A stretch of DNA of 64,000 nt from Paraburkholderia phenoliruptrix. GTDB taxonomy: Bacteria; Pseudomonadota; Gammaproteobacteria; Burkholderiales; Burkholderiaceae. Below the pieces are notes generated by a model. The model was given only the letters and a program-made list of their open reading frames with translations. It did no database searches and was not told the origin of the DNA. Where the stretch lies: the NCBI RefSeq assembly GCF_902859825.1, contig NZ_CADIKB010000011.1, positions 116,619-180,618 of the forward strand, in the 5' to 3' direction. The position numbers were made by a program, and so were the translations under genes. Positions 26,683 through 36,198 of this stretch are shown piece by piece; position 1 is the stretch's first letter, and every line of letters begins with the position of its first letter.

Positions 26683-27788
26683 GCGCGGCTTTGCGGCACT
26701 TGCCGCGCGGTGCCGGGCACGCTTGCAGCCGCGCCGGCAGCCGGGTGCGGGTGCGGCTGCCGTTGGTCGCGCGAACCGAAGATCAGACGCTTTTCAAACG
26801 CGAACCATGTGAGGCTCGCATAAGCGATCGTGATCGCGAGCGCGAGGGCCGCCGTGGCATAACGGCTCATCCCGAGCGGCCACAGCGCATACAGCACGCT
26901 CAGGTGAATCAGATAGATCGTGTAGCTGATCGTGCCGATGTAGACCAGCACCGGATTGCACAGCAGCCGTTTGACGATGCCCCGGCTTTGCAGGGCGATG
27001 ACCACGACAGACGTGCAAAGCACCAACGAAATGCTATAAAGCCCCGCGTTCGACAGCGGCGTATTGGCCGCGCGAAACCGCGGAAAGTGCAGATGCAGCC
27101 ACGCCAGCATCACAAGCGCGGCGACGACACCCAGCACCGCGGCGCCCCTGAACGGCTCGAGCGCGTTGCGATCGCGCCGCACGGCGACCGCGAGCAACGC
27201 GCCTGCCGCGAGCAGATCCATGCGAAACGGCGTGAGGTAATAAATCGGCCAGAATGAGTCGAACCACGGCGTGGCCACGGCGCGCAGCACGGGCACGAGC
27301 AGAATCAACGCACCGGCGACCCACGCGAGCACGCGCTCGGGCACGAGCAGAATGACGAACGGCCAGACAATATAGAACTGCTCTTCGACGGCGAGCGACC
27401 ACAGCACGTTCAAGCTGTCGTGGCCGCTCTGATTGAGCGCATCGCCGATATTGGTGGCGAAGAACGCATACCACTGCCAGTGCTGCGCCCAGCCGAAACC
27501 GAACAGGACCGACGACACCGCCATCAACAGCAGATACGGCGGCAGGATGCGCCGCGCACGGCGCGCGTAGAAGTAGCCGAAGTACGACTGCCGCTGGGCC
27601 TTGCGCTCGAGCAGGATGCCGGTGATCAGAAAGCCGCTCAACACAAAAAACAGATCGACGCCCATCCACAACGGCGCTTTCAATGCGTGCTGCGCGAACA
27701 CGGCGAGCACGGCGATCGCGCGCAAGCCGTCGAGCTGCACGATGCGGCGTGAATGAGAAGGCGCAGTGGGCAGGGCGCTGGCAGTCAT
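26679..27788 (-). CDS. bceO: Membrane acyltransferase family 3 (sugar O-acyltransferase)
   Basis: Integral inner-membrane protein of 369 residues, acyltransferase-3 (OafA/NodX) family, with about ten helices. It has RIVQLDGLRAIAVLAVFAQH with the family Arg and catalytic-type His, GVDLFFVLSGFLITGIL, FYARRARRILPPY and the WSLAVEEQFYIVWP motif. Such proteins O-acetylate polysaccharide units across the membrane; cepacian is acetylated. The ATG at 27788 is chosen for the typical short N terminus; upstream in-frame ATGs exist at 27827 and 27851. It is the first gene of the minus-strand unit acyltransferase, esterase, gmd. The bceO name is by position and family. Confidence 0.88.
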   Translation of the reverse strand: MTASALPTAPSHSRRIVQLDGLRAIAVLAVFAQHALKAPLWMGVDLFFVLSGFLITGILLERKAQRQSYFGYFYARRARRILPPYLLLMAVSSVLFGFGWAQHWQWYAFFATNIGDALNQSGHDSLNVLWSLAVEEQFYIVWPFVILLVPERVLAWVAGALILLVPVLRAVATPWFDSFWPIYYLTPFRMDLLAAGALLAVAVRRDRNALEPFRGAAVLGVVAALVMLAWLHLHFPRFRAANTPLSNAGLYSISLVLCTSVVVIALQSRGIVKRLLCNPVLVYIGTISYTIYLIHLSVLYALWPLGMSRYATAALALAITIAYASLTWFAFEKRLIFGSRDQRQPHPHPAAGAAASVPGTARQVPQSRA

Positions 27789-28143
27789 GAACCGTCCATG
27801 GTGTGAAGCGAAAGAGCCGCAAGGCATCAAACGAGGCAGGTCGCGCCGCACTGGCCGCGACCAGGATTGCAGTCGATTCTAGGCAAAAGAAAATCGCCAG
27901 AAAATGCGAATGAAATAGATAAATGAATCAGATTGCAACAGGGTGTTTCGTTAAGCATTGGCACGTGGATTTCGTGCTTCACGCGCGGGCATGGCGCCGG
28001 CGTGAAACCATCGCGCGAATTTGCCGGAGCATGGGTTTTGCCGGCCTGAACAGAGAAACTTCCGGGTGGCGAGCCTGGGCCTCATATACCACGCAACGGG
28101 CAAATTTTCTTTTAATCTATTTTTAAATTGATTTATTCGGCGC

Positions 28144-28170
28144 ATTCAAAAATATCGAATATTTTTGAAT
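28144..28170. promoter_or_regulatory. 27-bp AT-rich palindrome in the bce-II divergent region
   Basis: ATTCAAAAATAT (28144-28155) and ATATTTTTGAAT (28159-28170) form a perfect 12-bp inverted repeat around CGA. It lies in the AT-rich gap 27789-28321 between the divergent acyltransferase and propeller genes, about 150 bases before the latter. With no T tract beyond it and a divergent context, an operator for a dimeric regulator is more likely than a terminator. The rest of this gap shows no gene. Confidence 0.6.
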
Positions 28171-28321
28171 TATTTTCGATTTTCGTCGCGGCGTTTTTTA
28201 CGCGTAATGTGAGCCGTGCGGATTGGGCGGCCAAGGACCGCGCGTGCGCGCGTCTCAGCATCTGCGTTTCAGCACCAGCGTTTTAACCGGGCATCGATCC
28301 GCATCGACTGGAGGACCTATC

Positions 28322-30523
28322 TTGCCCCGCTTCATGTTCAAAAGCCGTTTCGCGGTATTCGCGTGCGCCCTCGGCCTGGCCGCTTTATCGGTCGGTGTCG
28401 GCGCGCGCGCAGAAACGGTGTTGGACGCGAAAACGTCGTGGATCGGCAATACATTCGGTTTCGGCGACGGCACGTGGACGCAGATCAACATCACGGCAGT
28501 CGCGGTGGCGCCCGACGGCAAGGTCTACACGAATGCACCGTGGGACGAGAGCGGTGCGGAGGCGAGCGTCTATCAGAACGGCAAGATGCTCGGCTTCGCG
28601 GGCGGCACGCACGGCTGGGGCAACAGCGGGGGCAATGCCATCGCGATCAATCGCAAGTATGTGTTCGTGGCGATTGCGGTCGGCAACGAGAAGGGCCGCC
28701 TTGTCGAGCAGGGCGTGTGGCCGGAAAAAGGCAAGCAATGGTTCGGCATTTCGCGCCGGCAGATCGCCGATCCGAAACAGGCCGCGCCGTTTCAGCCCGC
28801 GGCGAAGCGTGCGGATGCGCATGCGCAACTCGCAGCCGGCTTCCTGATGATGAACGAAGTGCCCACCGGCACGAGCGCCGAGATCGGCGGACTCGCGGCG
28901 AGCGACACGACGCTCTATGCAGCCAACACGGCGCGCGATCGCATTGAGGTGTATGACGCGGAATCGATGCAACAGAAAGCCACGTGGAGCGTGCGCGAGC
29001 CTGGGCGCCTCGCGTTGGCGCCCGACGGCACTCTGTGGGTGCTGAGCGGCACGCGCAACGACCACGCGCCGCATGTAGAGCACTACACGTCAGGCGGAAA
29101 ACGCATTGACGAGAACTTCGAGCTGCCTGCCGATACGCTCGCGGTGGACATCGCCGTGGATGCGAAAGGCCGTGTTCTCATTGCCGATAACGGGCCCCGT
29201 CAGCAGGTGCTGTTCTTCAGCAGGAACGGCGGCCGCTACGAGCAATCCGGTTCGCTCGGCGAGCGGGGCGGCATTTTCAGCGGCGTCGCGGGAAAGCCGG
29301 GGCCGCAGCGGTTCAACGGACTGACCGGCGTGGGCGTGGATGCGCGCGGGAATGTCTATGTGTCGACCAATGGCATCGGGCCGCGCTACGAGCCGATCGG
29401 GGCGGGCCTCGGTGCGACGCTCGAAAGCTACGCGCCCGACGGCAAGCGCAACTGGCTTGTGGAGGGGCTGCTTTTTGTCGACGGCGCGTGGATCGATCCG
29501 GCGCGCCCAGACAGCGTGTATACCGGCAACAAGCGCTTCGAACTCGATTTGTCGAAGCCGGCCGGGCAGGACTGGAAATATGTCGGATTCCTGTCTAATC
29601 GATTCAGGTATCCGGACGACCCTGTTTTTCACACCGACCAGTACCCGGGCTTGCCGATCGCCCGCAAGCTGAAAGGACACACGTTCCTGTATCTGACGGA
29701 CATGTACGCGGATCATCTGAAGATCTATCGCTTCGATCCGCAACATGACGGTGAAACGGCGATTCCGTCGGGCTTGATCGCGGGCCGCGAGCGGGCGGTG
29801 GCCCAGGTGCCGAACGCACCGCCCGGCGGCGACTGGATCTGGCGCGACGCCAACGGCGACGGCAAATTCAACCCGGACGAGTTCGCGCTCAACACGAGCG
29901 GCACCAGGCTCGCTGGCGGGTGGGGCTGGTGGGTCGATACAGCCGGCGACATCTGGCGCACACGCGATACGAAGGGCATCTACCGCTTTCGCTTCGGCGG
30001 ACTCGATGCGAAAGGCAACCCTGTCTATTCGTATTCGGACATCGCGCAGTACCCGGTGCCGCAACCTTTTGCCGAGCTGCATCGCGCGATCTACGAGCCT
30101 GATACCGATACGCTCTATGTGGCCGGCTATACGCCCGAGGCGCCCGGCGACCGCGGTTTCTGGAAGGAAGTGGGCCGTGTGCTCACGCGCTACGACAAAT
30201 GGTCGAGCGGCAAACCGGTGCAGCGCTATTCGATCGCGTTGCCATGGCAGACGCAGAGCAAGCCCATCGCAACGATTATCGGCGTGACGGTCGAAGGGCA
30301 ATACATTTTCGGCGTCGAGCCGGTGGGCGCGGTGCATGTGTGGGACAAGGACAACGGCCGCGAAGTCGGCGTGATCCGGCCCGGTCCTGAAGTGGGCCGC
30401 GCGTCCGGCTGGGTCGACGTGCCGAACGGCATCAGCGCGGCAAAGCGAAGCAACGGCGAGTACCTCGTATTCGTCGAGGAAGACGCGCGCGGCAAGGTGC
30501 TCATGTACCGCTGGAAACCATGA
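28322..30523 (+). CDS. Secreted beta-propeller (NHL-like) protein of the bce cluster
   Basis: A 733-residue exported protein. The signal peptide (FKSRFAVFACALGLAALSVG, cut near GARA) is followed by repeated blades of NHL/WD type: VAVAPDGKVYTNAPWD, LALAPDGTLWVLSG, IAVDAKGRVLIADNGPRQQ, GVGVDARGNVYVSTN. Near residue 509 an EF-hand or dockerin-like calcium loop is visible (DANGDGKFNPDEF). GGAGG at 28310-28314 is well spaced for the TTG at 28322 and too far from the ATG at 28334, so TTG is the likelier start. It precedes the flippase gene, the place of bceP in the cepacian cluster as I recall it. A periplasmic or extracellular role in polymer binding or processing is inferred; no lyase motif is recognised. 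Confidence 0.75.
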   Translation: MPRFMFKSRFAVFACALGLAALSVGVGARAETVLDAKTSWIGNTFGFGDGTWTQINITAVAVAPDGKVYTNAPWDESGAEASVYQNGKMLGFAGGTHGWGNSGGNAIAINRKYVFVAIAVGNEKGRLVEQGVWPEKGKQWFGISRRQIADPKQAAPFQPAAKRADAHAQLAAGFLMMNEVPTGTSAEIGGLAASDTTLYAANTARDRIEVYDAESMQQKATWSVREPGRLALAPDGTLWVLSGTRNDHAPHVEHYTSGGKRIDENFELPADTLAVDIAVDAKGRVLIADNGPRQQVLFFSRNGGRYEQSGSLGERGGIFSGVAGKPGPQRFNGLTGVGVDARGNVYVSTNGIGPRYEPIGAGLGATLESYAPDGKRNWLVEGLLFVDGAWIDPARPDSVYTGNKRFELDLSKPAGQDWKYVGFLSNRFRYPDDPVFHTDQYPGLPIARKLKGHTFLYLTDMYADHLKIYRFDPQHDGETAIPSGLIAGRERAVAQVPNAPPGGDWIWRDANGDGKFNPDEFALNTSGTRLAGGWGWWVDTAGDIWRTRDTKGIYRFRFGGLDAKGNPVYSYSDIAQYPVPQPFAELHRAIYEPDTDTLYVAGYTPEAPGDRGFWKEVGRVLTRYDKWSSGKPVQRYSIALPWQTQSKPIATIIGVTVEGQYIFGVEPVGAVHVWDKDNGREVGVIRPGPEVGRASGWVDVPNGISAAKRSNGEYLVFVEEDARGKVLMYRWKP

Positions 30524-30619
30524 CGCAGCGCGCACGGCAAGCCCGCGGCGCTCGTCGCCGCGCGGCAGGAACAGCATGAAAAACCACACCGGCAATCGTA
30601 GTCGAACCCAGGGCATCCG

Positions 30620-32086
30620 ATGGACAAAGGCATTCTCAAGAACGTAGCGATCAATTTCTTCGGCCTCGTGCTGCCGACCTTCGTCTCGCTCGTGACCGTG
30701 CCGTCGTATATCAAGCTGCTGGGCGTCGAGCGCTACGGCGTCATCAGTCTTGTGTGGACGCTGATCGGCTACTTCGGCATTCTCGATCTCGGCATGAGCA
30801 TGGCCGCGCAGAACCACATTTCCAAGGCGCGCGCCTCGGGCGACAAGGACGAAAGCGCGCGCGTGTTCTGGAGCGCGACGTGGCTCAATCTCGCAACCGG
30901 TGTGATCGGCGGGCTGATCATCTATTTCGGCGCGTTCCTCTACACCGCGTATTTCACGAAGGTGTCGCCCGAGCTGCAGCATGAGGTCTATCGGGCGCTG
31001 CCGTGGCTCGCCGTGGCGATTCCGCTTGCGAACGTCTCGTGGGTATTCGCCGGCGCGATCAATGGCGCCGAGCGGTTCGGCGTCTACAACACGAATCAGA
31101 CAATCGGCACCTTCCTGTTCCAGTTGCTGCCGCTCGGCGCGGCGCTGTGGCTCGGTGCGAACTTGCAGAACGTGCTTGCGGCAGCGGTGTGCGCCCGGCT
31201 TCTCGCCGCGATCCTGCTGGGCCGTTCGGCGCTGAAGGTGCTGGACATACGCAGCATCCGGCCGCCTCAACTCGGTGTGGCAAAGGGCCTCTTTAATTTC
31301 GGCGGCTGGATGCTGATTGCGAGCGTCACCAACATGGTCGCCGAATCGCTCGACCGCGTGATGCTCGGCACGGGTCTCGGCGCGCGCTTCGTCACGTACT
31401 ACACGGTGCCGCAAAACCTCGTCACGCGCCTGAACATCGTGCCCACTGCGATGGTGCGCACCTTGTTTCCGAGGCTTTCCGCGGTAGGCCGCGCGGACGC
31501 CGACACCATCACGCAACAGTCGCTCGAATTTCTCAACGGCATATTCACGCCCGTTGGCCTCGTCGCGATGCTCGCGCTCGAACCGTTCCTGCATGTGTGG
31601 GTGGGCAATGAAATCGCCACGGTGGCCGCGCCCGTGGGACGCATCATGATCATCGCGGTCTGGCTCGTGGGGCAGGCCAACGTGACGCGCATTCTGATCC
31701 AGTCGCAGGTCAATCCGGCGACGGCCGCCCGCGTCGGCCTCTTCGAATTGCCCCTGTTTGCAGGGGCATTGTGGTTCGGCATCGCGCACTTCGGACTGAC
31801 CGGCGCGGCGCTCGCGGTGGCCGGCCGCGCACTTTTCGACTACGTGATCCTGCTGCGGCTCTCCGCGATACGGGCCCGACAGATCGCGCTCGACATGCTG
31901 GCGCACCTCGCATTTCTGCTGACGAGCCTCTGGCTCGCGAGCTTCCTTTCCGGCCTCGCCATGGCGATCGTTGCCGGCGTGCTGATGGTCGGCGCCAACA
32001 TCGTCTGGTCTATCACGATGACTCCCGCATTGCGCGATCTAGCGCGTTCACTGCTGTTGCGACTGAATCCGAGGAAAAGCGCATGA
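30620..32086 (+). CDS. bceQ: Polysaccharide flippase (Wzx/MATE-like)
   Basis: Inner-membrane transporter of 488 residues with about 12-14 helices, polysaccharide-biosynthesis (Wzx) family. It opens KNVAINFFGLVLPTFVSLVT, has the typical VPSYIKLLGVERYGVISLVW and LDLGMSMAAQNHIS segments, and ends with basic residues. It should translocate the undecaprenyl-linked repeat unit to the periplasm for BceI. Its stop overlaps the next start by ATGA. A moderate AGGG lies upstream of the ATG. Confidence 0.9.
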   Translation: MDKGILKNVAINFFGLVLPTFVSLVTVPSYIKLLGVERYGVISLVWTLIGYFGILDLGMSMAAQNHISKARASGDKDESARVFWSATWLNLATGVIGGLIIYFGAFLYTAYFTKVSPELQHEVYRALPWLAVAIPLANVSWVFAGAINGAERFGVYNTNQTIGTFLFQLLPLGAALWLGANLQNVLAAAVCARLLAAILLGRSALKVLDIRSIRPPQLGVAKGLFNFGGWMLIASVTNMVAESLDRVMLGTGLGARFVTYYTVPQNLVTRLNIVPTAMVRTLFPRLSAVGRADADTITQQSLEFLNGIFTPVGLVAMLALEPFLHVWVGNEIATVAAPVGRIMIIAVWLVGQANVTRILIQSQVNPATAARVGLFELPLFAGALWFGIAHFGLTGAALAVAGRALFDYVILLRLSAIRARQIALDMLAHLAFLLTSLWLASFLSGLAMAIVAGVLMVGANIVWSITMTPALRDLARSLLLRLNPRKSA

Positions 32087-34527
32087 ACCACGAAGTCCTT
32101 GAAGAAGCAGTGCTGCAACCGCCGACGCGCAGCGCACTGGCCGAACTCACCACCGTTCCTGCAGTAGAGGTGCCGCCGCTGCGCGCCGCCGCACGCAGCG
32201 AAAAGGCGCTGCGCATCGCCATCGTGCACGACTGGCTCGTCACCTACGCCGGCGCGGAGAAAGTGCTCGAGCAGATCGTTGCATGCTTTCCGGATGCGGA
32301 CCTGTTCAGCCTCGTCGACTTTCTCGACGACCGCAGCTTTCTACGCGGCAAGCCCGTGACCACGTCGTTTATTCAGAATCTGCCGCTCGCGCGCAGCAAA
32401 TATCGGACTTACCTGCCGCTGATGCCGCTCGCCATCGAGCAACTGGACGTATCCGCTTACGACGTGGTGATTTCGAGCAGCCACGCGGTGGCGAAGGGCA
32501 TTCTCACCGGTCCGGACCAGGTGCATATCAGCTACGTGCATTCGCCGATTCGTTATGCGTGGGATTTGCAGCATCAGTATCTGCAGCAGTCGAGGCTGAC
32601 GCGCGGACTCAAGTCCGCGTTGGCGCGGCTGATCCTGCATTACATCCGCAACTGGGACATCCGCACGTCGAACTCCGTGGACGGCTTTGTCGCAAACTCG
32701 GAGTTCATCGCGCGGCGCATCAAGAAGGTGTATCAGCGCGATGCGCAGGTGATCTTTCCGCCCGTCGACGTGGACGCTTTCACGCTCTGCACGCAGAAGG
32801 ACGACTTCTATCTGACGGCCTCGCGCATGGTGCCGTACAAGAAGATCGATCTGATTGTCGAGGCGTTTGCGCGGATGCCCGGGCGCAAGCTCGTCGTGAT
32901 CGGCGACGGTCCCGACATGCACAAGATCCGGGCGAAGGCCGGGCCGAATGTCGAGATCCTGGGTTATCAGCCGTTCAACGTGTTGAAGGACCGCATGAGC
33001 CGCGCGAAGGCTTTCGTGTTCGCCGCCGAAGAAGACTTCGGCATTTCGGTGGTCGAGGCGCAGGCCTGCGGCACGCCGGTCATTGCATACGGCAAGGGCG
33101 GGGCGCTCGAAACGGTGCGCGATCTGTCCGAGCCGCGTCCCACCGGCATGTTCTTCGACGAGCAAAGCGTGGATTCGATCATCGCCGCAGTGGAGCGGTT
33201 CGACGATCAAGTCAAGCGCTTTTCGCCTCTGGATTGCCGCGCCAATGCCGAGCGATTTTCGGCGGCGAACTTCCGCGAACGTTTTTTCGCGCACGTGCGC
33301 GCGGCGGTGCCCGCGCTGCGCAATGCGACCTTGCCGCCGTACTTACCCTATCGCGCCGAGCCTGCCGCGAGCGCGCCGCGCATTCTCGCAGTCGACCAGA
33401 GCGGTGTGCTGGGCGGCGCTGAACTCTCGCTGCTCGAAATCGTCAAGGCGCTGCGTTCGCGCATCGAAGTCATTCTGTTCGACGACGGCCCGTTTCGCAC
33501 GGCACTCGACAAAGCCGGCGTGAGCGTGGAAGTGCTCGACGCAGGTGCACTGCGCAGCGTGCGCAAGCAGGGCGGTTCGTTGCCGAAGGGTGCGGCGCTC
33601 AAAGGTTTGCTGTCGCTCGTTCGCGCGACGGCCAAACGCGCGCGCAGCGCGCAGGTGATCTATGCCAATACGCAGCGCGCAATGGTGATCGGCGCGGTGG
33701 CCGGCAAGCTCGCAAAGCGGCCGGTGGTATGGCATCTGCGCGATATCGTGAGTCCTGAACATTTCGGCGGCAAGCAGCTCGCCATCATCAAATGGTGCGC
33801 GCGCCTCGGGCTCACGCATGTGATTGCGAATTCGGCCGCCTCCGCGCGTGCCTTCGCCGAACTCACGCATTTCGACGACAAGCGCATCGACGTCGTCTTC
33901 AACGGTATTTCAGCGGCTCCGTTCGACGCCTTGCGCGAGGTGCCGCAAGCCACGCTGCGCGAGCGTTTGAAGCTGCCGGCGGATGCGTTTCTCGTCGGCT
34001 CGTTCAGCCGCCTCGCGCGCTGGAAGGGCCAGCATGTGCTGCTGGAGGCGATGGTGCTCAACCCGCACATGCATGCGGTGCTGGTCGGTGCGCCGCTCTT
34101 CGGCGAGGACCAGTACGAGATCGAGCTGCATGCCTTCGTCGCCGCCCACAAGCTCGGCGACCGCGTGCATTTTCTCGGCTTCCAGCATGATATTCCGGCC
34201 TGCATGTGCGCCGTCGATGCGGTGGTGCACACGTCGATTACGCCCGAGCCGTTCGGCCGCGTGATCGTCGAGGGCATGCTCGCGCAGCGGCCCGTGGTGG
34301 CCGCGCGCGCGGGCGGCGTGCTGGAGATCGTCGACGACTACGAGAACGGCATGCTGTGCACGCCCGGCGATGCACATGCGTTGACCGACGCGTTGGCCGA
34401 GTTGCGCTCGAACGACGAACTGCGCGCGAGGCTCGTCAAAAACGGTTATAAGACGGCGCTGAGCCGTTTTGGTACCGACACCTATGTCGGGAGCGTCGAG
34501 CGGATTCTGAGGCGCGTGGCGAGCTGA
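32083..34527 (+). CDS. bceR: Two-domain glycosyltransferase (tandem GT4)
   Basis: An 814-residue protein with two complete GT-B transferases fused end to end. Domain 1 (about 40-420) has RIAIVHDWLVTYAGAEKVLE, FPPVDVDAF, TASRMVPYKKIDLIVEAF and EDFGISVVEAQACGTPVIAY. Domain 2 (about 430-814) has ILAVDQSGVLGGAELSLLEI, VFNGISAAPFD, GSFSRLARWKGQHVLLEAM and EPFGRVIVEGMLAQRPVVAA. Both donor-site glutamate pairs are intact, so two successive sugar additions are likely. With BceB, BceG, BceH, BceJ and BceK this makes seven transfer steps, matching a heptasaccharide unit. The start overlaps the flippase stop (ATGA) and has GAGG nine bases upstream. Confidence 0.92.
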   Translation: MNHEVLEEAVLQPPTRSALAELTTVPAVEVPPLRAAARSEKALRIAIVHDWLVTYAGAEKVLEQIVACFPDADLFSLVDFLDDRSFLRGKPVTTSFIQNLPLARSKYRTYLPLMPLAIEQLDVSAYDVVISSSHAVAKGILTGPDQVHISYVHSPIRYAWDLQHQYLQQSRLTRGLKSALARLILHYIRNWDIRTSNSVDGFVANSEFIARRIKKVYQRDAQVIFPPVDVDAFTLCTQKDDFYLTASRMVPYKKIDLIVEAFARMPGRKLVVIGDGPDMHKIRAKAGPNVEILGYQPFNVLKDRMSRAKAFVFAAEEDFGISVVEAQACGTPVIAYGKGGALETVRDLSEPRPTGMFFDEQSVDSIIAAVERFDDQVKRFSPLDCRANAERFSAANFRERFFAHVRAAVPALRNATLPPYLPYRAEPAASAPRILAVDQSGVLGGAELSLLEIVKALRSRIEVILFDDGPFRTALDKAGVSVEVLDAGALRSVRKQGGSLPKGAALKGLLSLVRATAKRARSAQVIYANTQRAMVIGAVAGKLAKRPVVWHLRDIVSPEHFGGKQLAIIKWCARLGLTHVIANSAASARAFAELTHFDDKRIDVVFNGISAAPFDALREVPQATLRERLKLPADAFLVGSFSRLARWKGQHVLLEAMVLNPHMHAVLVGAPLFGEDQYEIELHAFVAAHKLGDRVHFLGFQHDIPACMCAVDAVVHTSITPEPFGRVIVEGMLAQRPVVAARAGGVLEIVDDYENGMLCTPGDAHALTDALAELRSNDELRARLVKNGYKTALSRFGTDTYVGSVERILRRVAS

Positions 34528-34653
34528 GCAAAGGTGGCCCGCGCGTCACGCTGAGGAGGAGATTGTGCCCGGTATGCCGGAAGCGCCGGAAGTGCCGGAA
34601 GTGCCGGGCAGGGCAAGGCAAGTCAAGGTTTGACATCGACGGCCAGTCGGCTG

Positions 34654-34703
34654 AGCGGAGCCTAAGTCAGCGAGACACTCGCCGGACTTCGCTCCGCTTT
34701 TTT
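34654..34703 (+). terminator. Possible terminator after bceR
   Basis: AGCGGAG (34654-34660) can pair with CTCCGCT (34692-34698) over a long loop that contains a smaller GCGAG/CTCGC hairpin; six T follow. It sits at the 3' ends of converging bceR and bceS. The long loop makes it a moderate call. The word GCCGGAAG(T/C) is repeated just before it at 34573-34610. Confidence 0.45.
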
Positions 34704-34706
34704 CAA

Positions 34707-35960
34707 TCACGATTGCTGCAATGCGCTTTTCGTTTTCGGCTTGAGGCTGGCCGACCAGTTCATCGCCGGCAATTCGACGAGGCGGTAGAACACGTAGGCG
34801 GCCGGCACGGCGACCAGCATATAGCCGAACGACGGCCAGATCGATATCTGCAGCGACGAGCGGAACAGCAGCGACGAAAGCAGCACGAAAATCGGCAAAT
34901 GGATCAGATACAGCGAGAAGCTGAAGTCGCCGAAGCGCGACAGTATCCGCATGATCCAGCCGTCGCGCCCGTTGCCGTTGCCGCGCTCGAGCGCCCTGTA
35001 CAGATAGAACGCAAAGCCGAGCGCCCACAACTGGAAGGCGCCGTACTGACCGAAATGAAAGGCCGCGCAGCCGAGCGCGATGAAGGCCGCGGCGAACACG
35101 TAGAGCCACGACGACGAGCGGGTTTGCCGTGCACTGTGCGCTTTGGCGTCGGCGATCCATGCCCCGAGCGTCCACGAAAACCAGTATGACGTGAAGAACT
35201 GGATGTCGTGCCGTTCGAGCACATACGCGGACACGACGTTGACGACGGCGACGACCGCGAGCACGGAGGTCATGCCGATGCGCCGGCGCAGCGCGAACAG
35301 CAGCGGATAGATCGCATAGAACTGCACCTCGAGCGAGAGTGTCCAGAGCGCGCCGTTCGAACCATAGGTTTTGCCGGCCACGCCTTGCAGCGAAAACAGA
35401 TTGACGAGAAAAGCACCGATGCCGATTTCGCGAATCTTGTGGCTGACGGGCGGCATGTTGAGGCTCACCGAGTCAAGTGCGAGCGTCAGCAGCAATGCCG
35501 CAAGCAGCACCGGATAAATGCGGGCGAAACGGCGCGCCCAGAAGTTCGCGGCATCGAGCCGGTAAGCCGGATTGCCGGCGAGCCGCAAGGCGGCGCTGCG
35601 ATGAATGCAGTAGCCGCTGATCACGAAAAATATCGGCACCCCGGCCGAGCCCCACGCGATCGGGAACGTCAGATAGGCGGCGAGCGTATCGAGGTTGAAC
35701 GTATGTCCGGCAGCCTGATGGAATGCTTGCATGCCGACCCATTCGATCTGGCGGCAATGGAAATACGCGACGAGCAGCGCGGCGAAGCCTCGCATTGCGT
35801 CGATCACATGTTCCTTGGCGGCGGCGTCGGCGCGGATCTCGCTCTGTGCGCGGCGCACAGCGACGCCCGCGGTGGGCGGCACAGGGGGAGGCAAAACGGG
35901 AGAAGGAGTGGCGGAAAGAGGCAGGGGTGAGCCGGCGGCATCCAGTGCTGAATCGCTCAT
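34707..35960 (-). CDS. bceS: Membrane acyltransferase family 3
   Basis: Integral inner-membrane acyltransferase of 417 residues. After a 55-residue Pro/Ala-rich cytoplasmic N terminus comes the family motif HVIDAMRGFAALLVAYFHCR, then GVPIFFVISGYCIHRSAALR, RRFARIYPVLLAALLLT and LWTLSLEVQFYAIYPLLFAL with the conserved Glu. It should O-acylate polysaccharide, a second specificity beside BceO. AAGGA lies about six bases before the ATG at 35960; an in-frame ATG at 35984 has no site. It points against the surrounding bce-II genes and so has its own promoter in the AT-rich region 35961-36150. Confidence 0.88.
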   Translation of the reverse strand: MSDSALDAAGSPLPLSATPSPVLPPPVPPTAGVAVRRAQSEIRADAAAKEHVIDAMRGFAALLVAYFHCRQIEWVGMQAFHQAAGHTFNLDTLAAYLTFPIAWGSAGVPIFFVISGYCIHRSAALRLAGNPAYRLDAANFWARRFARIYPVLLAALLLTLALDSVSLNMPPVSHKIREIGIGAFLVNLFSLQGVAGKTYGSNGALWTLSLEVQFYAIYPLLFALRRRIGMTSVLAVVAVVNVVSAYVLERHDIQFFTSYWFSWTLGAWIADAKAHSARQTRSSSWLYVFAAAFIALGCAAFHFGQYGAFQLWALGFAFYLYRALERGNGNGRDGWIMRILSRFGDFSFSLYLIHLPIFVLLSSLLFRSSLQISIWPSFGYMLVAVPAAYVFYRLVELPAMNWSASLKPKTKSALQQS

Positions 35961-36198
35961 GCGCGGTCCTTTATTCGAAGTCATGCGAGGCGGATTCGCG
36001 CGCCGTGCGCGCGCGGTGCATCACATGCTAGTGCACCGCGCGCACAAAAAATGGATAAAAAAATCGGCCAATATTTCTATTAAAGAGGCCATTTTGTGAC
36101 GAATTGTAATTGCGAATGACAAGGCATCTCGAATAATTATTTGCCGCTTTTGTCGTGCTAATTTCGCGGTACGGATTCTCCTGATGAGAGATGAAATC

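Noticed and set aside
29090..31906. 938-codon minus-strand open frame
   Set aside because: It is antisense to two well-supported genes (propeller and flippase), is rich in Arg/His/Gln and has no domain. High-GC genomes give such shadow frames routinely; the same applies to 19795-22173, 16144-17955, 12465-14342 and 54477-57308.
31771..32082. Longer start for the double glycosyltransferase
   Set aside because: The extension runs inside the flippase gene in another frame; ATG 32083 has GAGG and the ATGA overlap.
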